The notes under the pieces were generated by a model. That model was not told the origin of the DNA and ran no database searches. It saw only the letters and a program-made list of their open reading frames with translations. A DNA stretch of 64,000 nucleotides from Drosophila pseudoobscura (Eukaryota > Arthropoda > Insecta > Diptera > Drosophilidae), in assembly GCF_009870125.1 (NCBI RefSeq), contig NC_046681.1, positions 12,165,001-12,229,000 of the forward strand, written 5' to 3'. Shown in pieces: positions 10,070 to 20,790 of this stretch (its first letter is position 1; the number at the start of each line of letters is the position of its first letter). The position numbers were made by a program, and so were the translations under genes.

Positions 10070-12925
10070 TTAGGCCAGTGTCGGGAACTGGCGCTCATCG
10101 TTCACCTTGGGGGCGGCATTCTGTTGCCGCTCATTTCCGAAACGCTTGGCGCCACCGCCCAAACCGCCAGCACCACCACCACTGTTGTTGGCTCCCGGAC
10201 CGCGACGCTCGATTGGCGGCCGGTTGTTTGTTGGTGCCGATGTGGCACCACCACCAGCAGCAGCTCCTTCCTCAGTGTTCTGGCGAGGACCCGATGGCGG
10301 GCCATCACGGGGTCCATCACGTGGTCCGCCACGATTGCCGCCCTCAGGACGGGGTCCATCGCGACCAATACCGCCGCCGACACGTGGTCCGCCGCGACCA
10401 CCGCGTCCGCCGAAGCCGCCTGGACCGCGACGACCGTCATTGAAGTTAAACTGGATATTGAGAACGCGCTGCTGGCGGCCAACGCGCTGTGGGTACATGG
10501 CAGGGTCGTATTCAAGTTCCTCTTCGCTCTCATTTTCCTTCTTTTTGTTGCTGGTCAGTACGACCATCTTCTTCCACTGCGATGTGTCCTCACCTGAGAA
10601 AATACACACAAGGTTTCAATTAGTATTCGATTATTCCATCCCCCTGCAGGAGGGCTAGGAAGCTATCATATGTTACGCACCTTCTCCGGCCTTGCGTATA
10701 TTGAAGGTGGGCTTAGTGCGCTGCCCCTGCTGTGCCTTCCACTCGTCCAATGTCAGCTCTTTGGTCTCTTCCTCGGCGGCTGCCTGCTGCTCGCTCTGCT
10801 GTTCATTTCCAGACTCGTTGGCCTTGTTTTCTCCATCGGCATTGTTCACACTTGTCTCGCTTTCGTTCTTGTTCACATCATCAATGGCCTCCTTGACCGA
10901 ACCCCAGTTGTGGGCGCCAGCTCCATCGCGCTTATCAATTGCCTTAACACCTGCGAAATGTAACACAAAAAAATTCATTAATAACATTTTCGTATTTATT
11001 TATAGAAGGAGAAGGAATTAAGGTTTTTTCCCGAAGGAAGCCCAAAACAGATCGCAAAGTAAGTTGTTTTATTGTATTCTTATGACTTTTTACTAATTTT
11101 TTTTTGTTTTTATTTATCTTACAGAAGAAGCATTCAGAAGCCTTCAACTGGTTGATTTTTGTTTTTTTGGTAAGTGAAAGAAAATACTCAACCTATATAT
11201 ACAGCTAAGGTTATTTGATTCTCTCAAGTCCGATTCCCTTCTGTTATATACTTGTAATTCCATGGCGACTGCCCTAATTGGGACCCCCATCAGCTGGCCC
11301 TCAAATATTTACTACGTTCACCTTTGCCTATTGATAGATAAGCGCCAGCACACGATTGTGTGCTGTAAAATCAGATTATACGGAATAAAACACTTGCTCT
11401 GCAGAGGTATTCATGTTTTCTCTGAAACAAAATGGGCCTCCTACAATCATATACTTGTGAACGTAAAAGAAAACGCCGCCAGAAAGACGCGCAAACTATT
11501 TTTAACACATTTTCACATTTTCCACTTGGCGTCTGAGGCAGGCGGTGAGATTTTTCTCTGCTCTTTGCTTTGCTTGAACTTTTTGGGATTTTAATTTTGG
11601 ATATTCCAAAAATGAATAGTGAAATAGTGAAAGAAAGATGAGGCGGCGCGGGTATGAGGTTATATAGAAATTTGTATGTTTTCCGATTAATATTGATTTG
11701 GCTTGATCCAACGAAAATCCCACCACCACGTGAGCAAAAGATTTATTTCGTCGTTTCCGCGTGTCTCTCATGATGTTTTTGTGTCTTAATTGGTTTACAC
11801 TTGGCGAAAATTTGATGAATATTGTAATTTTTACCTAAAATTTTATGATTCATATTTCAATAGTACCCTTTCTTTGAATCAAGAAACAGATTGTCATGAT
11901 CATGATAATTAAATAGGTATAAGCATTGGAATGTCTGTTTGGTTACCAAAACCCCCCTCCCCCCGCCTTTGCACCCGCCTGCTGATTTTGTTTTTGGTTG
12001 TCATGGAAAAAATGTTTTTTTTTTTCGTACAAAATTTTCATATTCGGTTTTCTAGTGGGCGGGCATTTTGTTTGTGGTTATGTCCGTCTGCCATGCCATG
12101 ATGTGTTCCCCTGCACCCGCTACCGCTACAGCTCCCAATCGTCCATTGGGTACTACACTCACCAGTTTTGTCGGATCCAGACTGACGATCGAATTCCCGC
12201 TTCCTGTTCTGTCCATCAAAGTTGCGGTTCTGGCGAGGTGGGCGATCACCGCCAGCTCCACTGTTACCCTGGCCGCGATACGGACGGGGCTGACCATCGG
12301 GAGGTCCACCAGGGCCATTCTCACGGACATTGCGACGGTTGTTGCGCTGCTCACGTGTTTCGTAGTTGCCATTTCCATTTCCATCGCGCACGCCACCACC
12401 ATTCTGTTGACGGAAGTTCACGTTGCGCTCACGCTGCTGGCCCTGTCCGCGTTGTTCCCGCTCCTGTCCCTGCCCTTGACCGGTGCCGAATTCACGTGTT
12501 CTGTTGCCAAAGCCGCCGCCGCCTGGACGGGGAGCACCACCGCCGCCGCTGCCGCCTTGCTTGTAACCGCCGCTGCTGTTGTCTTTGTTGAACTGTTTGT
12601 CCGTGGTAGTAGCGGGCTTCTTGCCTTCGTTGTTGTTGTTATTTTTGTTGAGAGCATTTGGCTTGTTCTCCTTTTCGGCCTGATTTGGTTTCTTAGCGTT
12701 TGGTCCTCCGCCAGCGGCTGCTGTCTTGGCCACCTTGACGGCGCCACTCTTGGTGGCTGCCGATGCGGCGGCAGCACCGCCCGCGGCAGGCTGTGGCTGC
12801 TTCTTCTTGCTGGCTGCTGTTGCGGCTGCTACGGCAGCGGTCGCCGCCACAAGATTATCTAATGGTTCGGAAACATCATCGTCCATGAACAAGAGTTCAT
12901 AACGATTTTTACCGGCGCTATCCAT
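10070..12925 (-). CDS. vig: VIG, SERBP1/HABP4-family RGG RNA-binding protein
   Basis: VIG is known in Drosophila as an RNA-binding component of Argonaute-2 RISC and belongs to the SERBP1/HABP4 ribosome-associated family. Coding exons on the minus strand: 12925-12163 (254 codons plus 1 nt), 10950-10681, and 10593-10070 (173 residues plus stop). The introns are about 1.2 kb and 87 bp, both phase 1, giving about 518 residues. The start gives MDSAGKNRYELLF followed by an acidic DDDVSEP stretch, as in the family. Then come Ala/Lys/Asn-rich low complexity, a Gly/Arg/Gln-rich stretch, the signature DKRDGAGAHNWG at the start of exon 2, TLDEWKAQQ before the exon 2 end, and a C-terminal RGG-rich tract ending in RQFPTLA. 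An acceptor at 12964 indicates an untranslated upstream exon. The gene lies upstream of, and opposite to, the vas coding exons. Confidence 0.93.
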
Positions 12926-13415
12926 GATTTGAGGTTTCTGTGGCTCTTGGCTGCTTTGCTTGCCTGCAAAAGAATTTTTACACAGTTTTAAATTGATTTT
13001 TCTTTCCTTCACACCCTCTCCACACACACACGACACACGATGATTTATGCAAACGAGAGTTGAGGTTTTCTGTCACACAATGGAAATTGGAATCGAATCG
13101 AATGTCGCTTGTGCGCACGGAAAACTAGATGTTTTTCATTTGCACAATATATTTTGTGTGCTGCTGGTGCGTGTGGAATGAATTTTGTGTTTTTTATTTT
13201 AATTTTGCCTCGCTTTGCGCGGAATTTTCCTTACTTTTCTCGCTGGCTGTTGGTGGCTGCTGCTCTCTAACCTTAATTTTCAGCGTTTCTTCGCCTCGCT
13301 GCTAGTATTACCTACACATACACGCTAACGACTGCACACGCACATGGCCTGCTCACGCATACAGTTAAGCAAGCCCACATGTGTTCTTGGTATACATAGA
13401 AAAACAGAAACTCAC

Positions 13416-13500
13416 GTTTTTGCTGCTCTCGTCACCGGGTGAATGGCAAACAATCGACCAGTTGTCAGATAGAAGCAGGTTTGCTGGCAACTCTCTCGAC
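13416..13500 (-). other. vig: Probable untranslated first exon of vig
   Basis: The vig coding exon opens after an acceptor (CTTTTGCAG, boundary at 12963/12964). The best upstream partner on the minus strand is AAAAAC|GTGAGT with exon end 13416. A near match to core-promoter motif 7 (CAGCCCTA) lies at about 13515. The 5' end of the exon is a guess. Confidence 0.35.
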
Positions 13501-13689
13501 TACTATTGAGGTGGCAGCCCTACACAGTCGACACAATTAAAAACTTAATTGAAGATTTGGATGCCATCAATTGGGATAAGCTGAAAATAAACATAAAAGG
13601 AAAATATTAAATTAAATTAAATACATTAAATTGATTTAATTGTGCGTATAGGTTGAAAGATTGGGTGGATAGTAAAAACCATTTCGAGT

Positions 13690-13811
13690 TAAGGGATTAT
13701 CGACAATCGGCTATCGGCTATTTTTTCAGTGGCGGCAGCGTACTTTTAAGCAAATTATACACTTTGTTTCTTCTAAATATTAATAAACATTGAAAGAAAG
13801 AAAAAAACAAG
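13690..13811 (+). promoter_or_regulatory. vas: Candidate proximal vas promoter and leader exon
   Basis: TTATCGACA and GCTATCGGC, both DRE-like, precede an initiator-like TCAGT with its A at about 13728. A short untranslated exon would run to AACAAG|GTAACC (exon end 13811) and splice over about 235 bp to the acceptor TTTCAG at 14046. With this promoter vig lies wholly outside vas, head to head with it. The distal candidate near 7.1-7.26 kb is the alternative. Confidence 0.4.
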
Positions 13812-14077
13812 GTAACCTGCTAGTTGAATTATGTGTTTGGTCGAAAAAATAATTAAATACTGTGCTCTGATCAACGAAATCGGTTATCGACTGTTTTGTA
13901 TTTGGCGCCACTTTTAAATTCTTGAACGTGTTACTTTTAAAACGATTTCCTAGATATTCCTTTGAGAAGATCTACTTTTAATTATATTAAATGTAAAGAA
14001 AACTGCTTATGATTTTGATAATAACTTTTACATTTTTGTATTTCAGATAACTTTAAAAAAACTTGAATTTTTCGAAA

Positions 14078-17000
14078 ATGTCAGACTGGAGCGAAGAGGT
14101 ACATATTTGTCTTACACATAAGCATTTTCAAATTTTCCACTTTCTAATGAATCACTCTCCAGGAAGTCGATTCGAATCAAGGAACAAAAGCGAAGGAGGT
14201 AGATGGTTGGAGCGACGAGGAGACTCCACAGACAACCGCAAGCCGTGGAGGAGGCCCCCATGGGGTCGATCGCGGCAGTTACCGCGGAGGACGTGCCGGA
14301 GGAGACGGTGGCTATACACGTCGCTATGACGCTGAAGATGGTAAAGATCTATAATTTTTTGTTGCATTTCCTGGTTTAGATAATCACGATATAAGCTATG
14401 TGTGTGTTTTTTTTGTAATGTAGTTTTTTTTCGTTGTCCTCCCACTGTCCCCCATGCTCGGTAGGGATCTCTTTCTCTTCACATTGCTGCCAATCAGCCA
14501 ATCGAGTGCAGATGAAGATACCTCCTAGCTGGGACAGGGATGTGGTGATCTACTTTCTCGATAACCTCGATCTGCGAGCATACACCACAATGCCGAAGGT
14601 GCGCGAGCTTCGCGATTACTTGTTGACAGCATTTAAAGCGCTGGTGACCAGCGAATGGAATGCTCTGCAGCGTCATGATCGCGAGGAGAAGGAGAAACAG
14701 ATTCAGGAAACGGCAGTCAGGTCACAGCGCATTATAGAGGAAATCGAGCAAATGCTAAATGAGACGGAATCTGGTGAAAGGCAGAATGAGAATATGTTTA
14801 GACAGCTCCAGGAAATGCACATGCAAAACAGGGCAAATTTGGGCGAGTTGTATGATGATTTTGATCACTTTGTGGTGCCCAGGTATCGTCACAGCAGAGC
14901 AATGCAAATGCGTGGCAGAGGACGCAGACGTCGTAGAACTGCGTCCCCATCCTCTGAGGAAGCTGAACAAATTCGACACTTCGTAGATCTCTACAGAAAC
15001 GGCCGTAACTTGAATAGGGAGAACCAAGGAGCTGTACTCCCACATGAATCAGAAGATGAGGCAGCAGCACTTCCTTCCACTTTTGACGCGACGAGATTTC
15101 CCCACTGGTTCAGTGATAACTATATGCAGGAGCACAGGATGGTGATGGCGTTGCACTTTGGTTCAATAAGACAGCTGAAAGATCGTATGCCACAACCACC
15201 ACGCGAACTACAGATGCCATGGGCTTGGCAGGAACTCGAACTGCCGGATGTGGTATCTCACGTGGGGGCAAATAGAGCAGTTGAGCAAATGGAGCAGCGG
15301 GTGCGGCAGGAACTGCGGGAACAGGAGCTGAGGGAACTGCAGGAACAGGAGCTGCAGGAGCTGCAAGCAGATGGGTACGGCGGCGGCTACTCGAGCACGC
15401 AGGCCAGCGGACTGCAGATCAATGTGGCGCGTGAGCTACAGTCGCAGCACCACCAGGACACCCCCGATGGAGCCTACTTCAGTCGCAACGTGTCGACGCA
15501 CGACGATGATACAGGCGGTCCACGTGTGGCCGCAACATCCACACCACTAACAAATAACATCCACGACGGGTACGCCTATCTCATCTTTTCTATCCTCTTG
15601 GATTGTTTTCCCGCTTACCTTCTATACGGGGGATCCTCTGGAGTAGCCTTCGATGCGATCAGATCTTGCACAACGCAGGAACGAACGGAGAACGTTTAGA
15701 AAAGCATGAAAACACAATTTAGTCAATTCAATTAAATTTTATCTTTTTTTTAAAACATTTTCTCAGAGAAAATACGACGACTGTTACGTGCTTTTCATGA
15801 AGTTAAAAGTCTAAATCGCAGGCCTACTACGTTAATGCCTTGTACATCTTTTTTTTTTTAATAGAATTTTAGCATGGTTCTGTCATGTGTATTTGGTACA
15901 TCGATCGATGATAGAGAGAGAGATTACCCCACTTTTTTGTTTCAGACAAACCACTGACTTCCGTCTATCTTTCTGTGAAGAATCTAGCTTCCGTTGCTTT
16001 CCGAATCTGATTCAATTAAGATGTACCATTCTGTTAATGTATGTACGTTCCGCAGCTTGACATTTATTCCGAGATCGTCGAGTCTGCTGCTCGATGAGGA
16101 TAGAACTCCTCTTATGATGCCCGGATCCGAGGGTGCACTCTCGTTGCCACCGGAGTGTTCATTGGAGGCGGAGTTTCCGATGCCATCACAAATGGTGGAC
16201 AGCGGCAATGGACAGACGATGGAGGTGGAGGACAGCGGTTCCACGATGGTACGCTCTCGACTGGGAGCCACACCATTTCGTCCGTTTCTGCCAGTGATCG
16301 ACGAGGAGCAGCAGGTGCAACAGCGTAACCTCACCATGTTGCCGCGTGTGCTGGAGATGTCGTTGGATTCGCCATTAGCAGCAGTAGAACGAGCAGCTGA
16401 AGGCACACCGGAAGCAGTGGCTGAAGGTACGGTGGAAGCGTTACCAGAAGGCACGCCAGGAGCGGTAGCAGTGGCTTCGCCGACTTCTCCACGTGAATGG
16501 AGTGCGGTGTTTCGAACACGCGGACAAATAACGACGAACTACTATGAAACGCCACCTCCACGACCACCAAAAAGGGTTCGTCGAGCAATTCCAGCATCAG
16601 TGGATATAGAACGTCGAGCAGATCCAGCATCAGAGGACATAGGACATCGAGCAGATCCAGCATCAGAAGACATACGACCTCAAGAAAATCCAGAGCACAT
16701 ACAGGGTGAACTGCCACGTGTTAATAATGAGTTTACAATGAGTTTTATGGCCACTTTACTACAAGAGGCGACAGACGTGATCGCACATTCTCTACAGATG
16801 ATTACGATGCCAGAAGTGCAGGAACAGCCCCAGCAAGTAGCGCCGCCACTACCGCCAGATGAAGCTCTGGTAGATCCTCCCGTTCTTCCAGAAATCTTAA
16901 ACGAATCATTGCCCAATATATCGGAGAGCGCAGTACCGAATATAGAAATAATGGATCCCCTTCCGGTGGTACAGGTGTTACAGCCCACAATACCCTCCTT

Positions 17001-17589
17001 AGCCGACTTAAGTGATCACGCTGTCGTCACTGATGTGCAAATTCTGCCACCATTAAATCTGGACAGAGCCAAAGAACAGTCAAGAGGATCAGCAGGATGT
17101 CCAGCCATAGATCAAACGGGAGGATCCGAAGATCGGAGTGAGGAAATAACAGTCGTGCAAGCGTCGTCTTTGCAGCAGAACGTGGCCACCGAGGATCGTT
17201 TGCATCAACAACTCATGGAAAATGTAGCTTTCATAATCGAGCACAAGGACATGCTCCGGCTGATGATCGATCATCAGAAGCATCTCAGCGATCACTACCA
17301 GTACACCGCAGAAGAGAGCAGCAGCTGTGGTACACAGACAAATTATCGCTGCCTCCCCGCTGTTCAGACCTACGATTTCGATATTATTTTGAATATGCCT
17401 CGGTCAAAGCTGCAACTTGTCCATGGTCTGTTGAAGGCGCTCATCACGTTGCCACAGGTGGATCTGCAGAATGCATCGTTCATCAGGAACCGCCTAGATG
17501 CGGCGAATGCCTTTCGCTATGTCCTGGACTTGAAGACGGCAGGCATTGTGACGCTATGCGACGATGGGAGATTCTTTTCGTTGAATTAA
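14078..17589 (+). CDS. solo: SOLO, meiotic sister-chromatid cohesion protein
   Basis: solo is known in Drosophila as a transcript that shares the first vas exons and is needed for meiotic centromere cohesion. Here it uses vas exons 14078-14098 and 14163-14340, then 14465-15569 and 16056-17589. The private exons fit in frame: the phase-1 donor at 14340 meets TAG|GG at 14465 after a strong pyrimidine tract, and the phase-2 donor GG|GTACGC at 15569 meets CGCAG|C at 16056. The product is about 945 residues. Seen in it: the shared Trp/acidic and Arg/Gly start, a helical [15 protein letters not shown] block, a Gln/Glu/Leu-rich coiled-coil-like stretch (15290-15375), Pro/Glu/Ala-rich low complexity with three 11-residue repeats, and a helical C-terminus ending in RFFSLN. 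The acceptor at 14497 is an equally in-phase alternative. The identification rests on location and exon sharing plus C-terminal features. Confidence 0.88.
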
Positions 17590-19869
17590 TCGGTCTCATT
17601 CATTATCAGTATTTAGGAATATTTATATTTCATAAATATATAATTAGTTTTTAAGTTTTAAACCACATTTGACTACAATGAATTGAATAATTTTGTTGAC
17701 GAATTATCTTATATCTTCAATTTTAAAAAATATCCTTTCATTATTGAATGGAAATATTTATAATTTGATTACTTATTAATCTTTTAATAGAATTCATCAG
17801 GCTTTACTTAGTCTTTAAAAAAAAAAAATTGCAGTCTTACAATGAAATAGGGACAGATTTGAATATTTAAATTATATAACAATATAGTTTTTGTTTAATG
17901 TTTATTTTCTGTGTGTTTTATCAACCATTGTGTCCTCTTTAATGTTATTAAAACTATATAAAGTGTGATGTCTTATTCCTTAAATTATTCTGTTTTTCTT
18001 CTGTTGTGTAAATTTTAAATTTAATATTTACTAAAAATGTATTTGTAATTCAGGCGAAGGACGCCGTGGAGGCTTTAATCGCGACCGTGGAGATCGCGGC
18101 GACGGCGAAGAACGCGGAGAACGGAAAGAACGTCGTCGCAAAGATGACGATGAAGACGATTTGAATAACAACAAGGACGGAGAAGATGCCGAGAAAAAGC
18201 GGGAGTTTTATATCCCGCCAGAACCATCCACCGATGAAGCTGAGATTTTCAGCACTGGCATCTCATCGGGCATCAATTTTTCGAAGTATGATAACATTCC
18301 TGTGAAGGTAAGTCTCTCGAGAGTCATTTTAAAATTCCGAATTGATACTAAATTGAATTGATATTTCAATAGGTAAGCGGCGATAATCCACCAGCTGCCA
18401 TAAAGAAGTTCGAAGATGCTAAATTGAGGGATATTATCGCGGCAAATGTGACGAAATCGGGCTATAAGTTGGCCACGCCCATTCAAAAGGTCGCCATACC
18501 GGTGATTGCCGCTGGCCGTGACCTGATGGCCTGTGCTCAGACTGGTTCTGGCAAGACGGCCGCCTTCCTCGTGCCGATACTCAACTTATTGTTGACCGAT
18601 GCCGTCGATCTGGAGATTGGCAAGCCACAGGCTGTGATCGTATCGCCCACTCGCGAGTTGGCCATTCAGATCTATCACGAGGCTAGGAAGTTCAGTCACG
18701 AGTCGTATTTGAAGATCAGCATTTTGTATGGCGGCACTTCGGTCAAGTACCAGAACGAGTCGATTATGATGGGATGCCATCTGCTGATTGCCACCCCAGG
18801 GCGTCTGCTTGATTTTGTGGAGCGTGCTTTCATCACTTTCGACGATACCCGTTTCCTTGTCATGGACGAGGCCGATCGCATGCTGGACATGGGCTTCTCG
18901 GAAAGCATGCGCAAGATTGTCACTCACTGCACAATGCGCGCCCAGCATCAGACCTTGATGTTTTCGGCCACATTCCCCCAGGAGATCCAGCGCATGGCTG
19001 GCGAGTTTCTCAACAACTATATTTTTGTAACTATTGGCGTTGTTGGCGGTGCTTGTTCTGATGTCAAGCAGACAATCTATGAGGTTACAAAGTACAACAA
19101 GCGCCGCAAATTAATTGTAAGTATTGAACCAAGTCCATACCATTGAATCACCCCTCCCTAAATAATTGATTAATTTTATAGGATATTTTGAAAGAAAGCG
19201 CCGATGGCACCATTGTCTTCGTTGAGACCAAACGTGGCGCCGATTTTCTGGCCTCGTATTTGTCGGAAGCCGAGCATCCCACAACTTCGATTCATGGCGA
19301 TCGACTACAGAGTCAGCGCGAGCAGGCTCTGCGCGACTTTAAGACTGGCAAGATGAAAGTGCTCATTGCCACATCGGTTGCTTCTCGTGGTCTAGGTAAT
19401 CTATAAATTTAAATTAATATTCAGATAATTTACGTTCCATTTTGATGCATTTCTGATCAGATATTAAGAACGTCAAGCATGTCGTTAACTACGATATGCC
19501 CAAGACCATTGATGACTATGTTCATCGTATTGGGCGCACCGGTCGTGTGGGAAATAATGGTCGGGCCACTTCGTTCTTTGATCCCGATCAGGATTCGGCC
19601 TTGGCCTCAGATCTGGTTAAAATTCTTGAGGGATCTGACCAGGTAGTGCCAGGATTTCTACGCGTTTTGAGTGGTGGCGGTGGCCATGGCGGTTACGGGT
19701 CCCAGTTTGGTGGCTATGATGTTCGCGGAAGTGTAAGTTTTAAATATTAAACAATTACATAATAGCTTTAAATTGTTTTACTAATTATGATCCATTTTCT
19801 GCACTGCACAAACAGGGCAATGTCATCCAGGAAGCTTCAGCTGTAGAAGATCAACAGGAATGGGACTAG
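14078..19869 (+). CDS. vas: Vasa, germline DEAD-box RNA helicase
   Basis: Vasa is an ATP-dependent RNA helicase of germ plasm and nuage, acting in the piRNA pathway and in germline mRNA translation. Exons: 14078-14098, 14163-14340, 18054-18307, 18373-19116, 19182-19395, 19461-19732, 19816-19869. All junctions are GT-AG and keep frame, giving about 578 residues against 661 in D. melanogaster. The shortfall is in the RGG-rich N-terminus. Motifs in order: WSDEE near the N-terminus, a short Arg/Gly region, DLNNN (Gustavus-type docking motif), FYIPPEP, Q motif (TPIQK), I AQTGSGKT, Ia PTRELA, Ib [45 protein letters not shown], a Gly-rich tail, and a terminal acidic QQEWD. The 3.7-kb intron 14341-18053 holds the solo exons. 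The start lies in a TTCGAAAATG context. Confidence 0.97.
15290..15375 (+). repeat. solo: Gln/Glu/Leu repeat in solo
   Basis: Short units coding for QEL and REL follow each other within solo, giving a predicted charged coiled-coil segment. At the DNA level the CAGGAGCTGC-like unit has slipped several times, so the length probably varies between individuals. Confidence 0.7.
16582..16680 (+). repeat. solo: Three 33-bp repeats in solo (11-residue unit)
   Basis: The units 16582-16614, 16615-16647 and 16648-16680 each begin CGAGCA and code for R-A-(D/I)-P-A-S-(E/V)-D-I-x-x. Units two and three are nearly identical and unit one is more diverged, which suggests recent expansion in a disordered, fast-evolving part of the protein. 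Confidence 0.85.
17590..18053 (+). other. solo 3' UTR and rest of the vas intron
   Basis: AT-rich sequence between the solo stop and vas exon 3. No coding signal is seen. It should hold the solo cleavage site, but I see no standout AATAAA. The vas acceptor (TTCAG at 18049-18053) closes it. Confidence 0.5.
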
Positions 19870-19928
19870 GCCGCTCTGACTAAAAAGAAAAACCATTGAC
19901 TAAAATAAGGCTTATATATAGAAGTAAA

Positions 19929-19996
19929 ATATATATGTACATATATATATATATATATATATGTATGAATATGAATATATATGAATATATATATGA
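19929..19996. repeat. TA-rich microsatellite in vas 3' UTR
   Basis: An (AT)n run interrupted by GTAT and GAATAT units, 60 bp after the vas stop codon. It is likely transcribed in the vas 3' UTR and likely to vary in length. Confidence 0.85.
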
Positions 19997-20042
19997 AGCC
20001 TTTATAAACATCAATTGCCTTGCATAAGTTGGCACATTTTCA

Positions 20043-20048
20043 AATAAA
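20043..20048 (+). terminator. vas: vas poly(A) signal
   Basis: AATAAA about 175 bases after the vas stop codon, in AT-rich sequence. It is the first canonical hexamer downstream of the coding end. Confidence 0.55.
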
Positions 20049-20524
20049 AGAATAATTCATATATGATCAATAATGTACATTTTTATATATTCTGTTGCTA
20101 GAAAACAATTCTATTTCGATTTAAGCAAAGAGAGAAAAGTGGAGGTAATGAACTGCACATGATGTTGTGGATTGAGCACTTCTCTTCTCTCCTTGCATAA
20201 ATATCCCTAAAAATCTTGTTATTTTTAGATTATAACAAAGCTATTTTATTCTATTTGAATTTGTTGAAGCTATGTTTGATATAAATATTGAGAGATGTCT
20301 TAAGTATTATAGAATATTCTGTTTTAACTAATACTAGTTAATCCACTTGAACACAAATGTATACCCCTATTAGAATATTCTGTTCGTGCTTATCCCGTTC
20401 TGAAAATTATTTACATTTTGTTTACATCATGCAAGTGTATTGTATCTTTGCTCTTGGTGTTGGCTTTCTATCGTAGTACTTTAATATCCTATAATCAAAG
20501 TTCTAATCAGTAGCGCTAGTTCTA

Positions 20525-20790
20525 CATCTAGCCAGAACTATCCATCGACGAAAGATTTTCAGCATCGGCAGTTCATCGGGCAACAACTCTTCCAAGTACT
20601 ACAATATTCCAGTCAAGGTAAGTCTGTCAATAGAGATTTAAAATAGCAGGGAAAATACTAATTTGTATCGAACTTTTAATAGATAATCGGCGACCCAAAA
20701 CGAGATGCCAACGTGAAGAAACAAAGACAGAGATGGGAAAGCTACAAGGTTGTGAGTCCATTCAAAAGACCGTGACAATAATCAGTAATC
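20525..20790 (+). pseudogene. Decayed partial copy of vas (exon-intron-exon)
   Basis: The segment aligns with vas 18220-18500. CCAGAACTATCCATCGACGAA matches the vas PEPSTDE codons, then AGATTTTCAGCA, TCATCGGGCA, TTCCAAGTA, and CAAGGTAAGTCT across the exon 3 donor. The intron is retained. After the acceptor (TTTTAATAG) follows a copy of exon 4 with an internal deletion that rejoins vas at GGCTATAAG...CCATTCAAAAG. A 4-nt deletion near the start breaks the frame and no ATG-led frame survives, so no helicase can be made. Retention of the intron shows a DNA-level duplication, not a retrocopy. It lies about 650 bp beyond the vas stop. Confidence 0.85.

Noticed and set aside
10107..10658. Pro-rich plus-strand frame opposite vig exon 3
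   Set aside because: Antisense of the RGG-rich vig C-terminus. Pro/Arg richness is the expected complement of Gly/Arg codons.
12068..12862. 264-codon plus-strand frame opposite vig exon 1
   Set aside because: It is the antisense shadow of the Ala/Gly/Gln-rich vig coding exon. The vig frame has the family signatures and matching splice phases.
14434..14464. ATG at 14434 as an independent start for solo
   Set aside because: The polypyrimidine tract and TAG at 14464, in phase with the shared vas exon, show the exon opens by splicing. Sequence before 14465 is intron.
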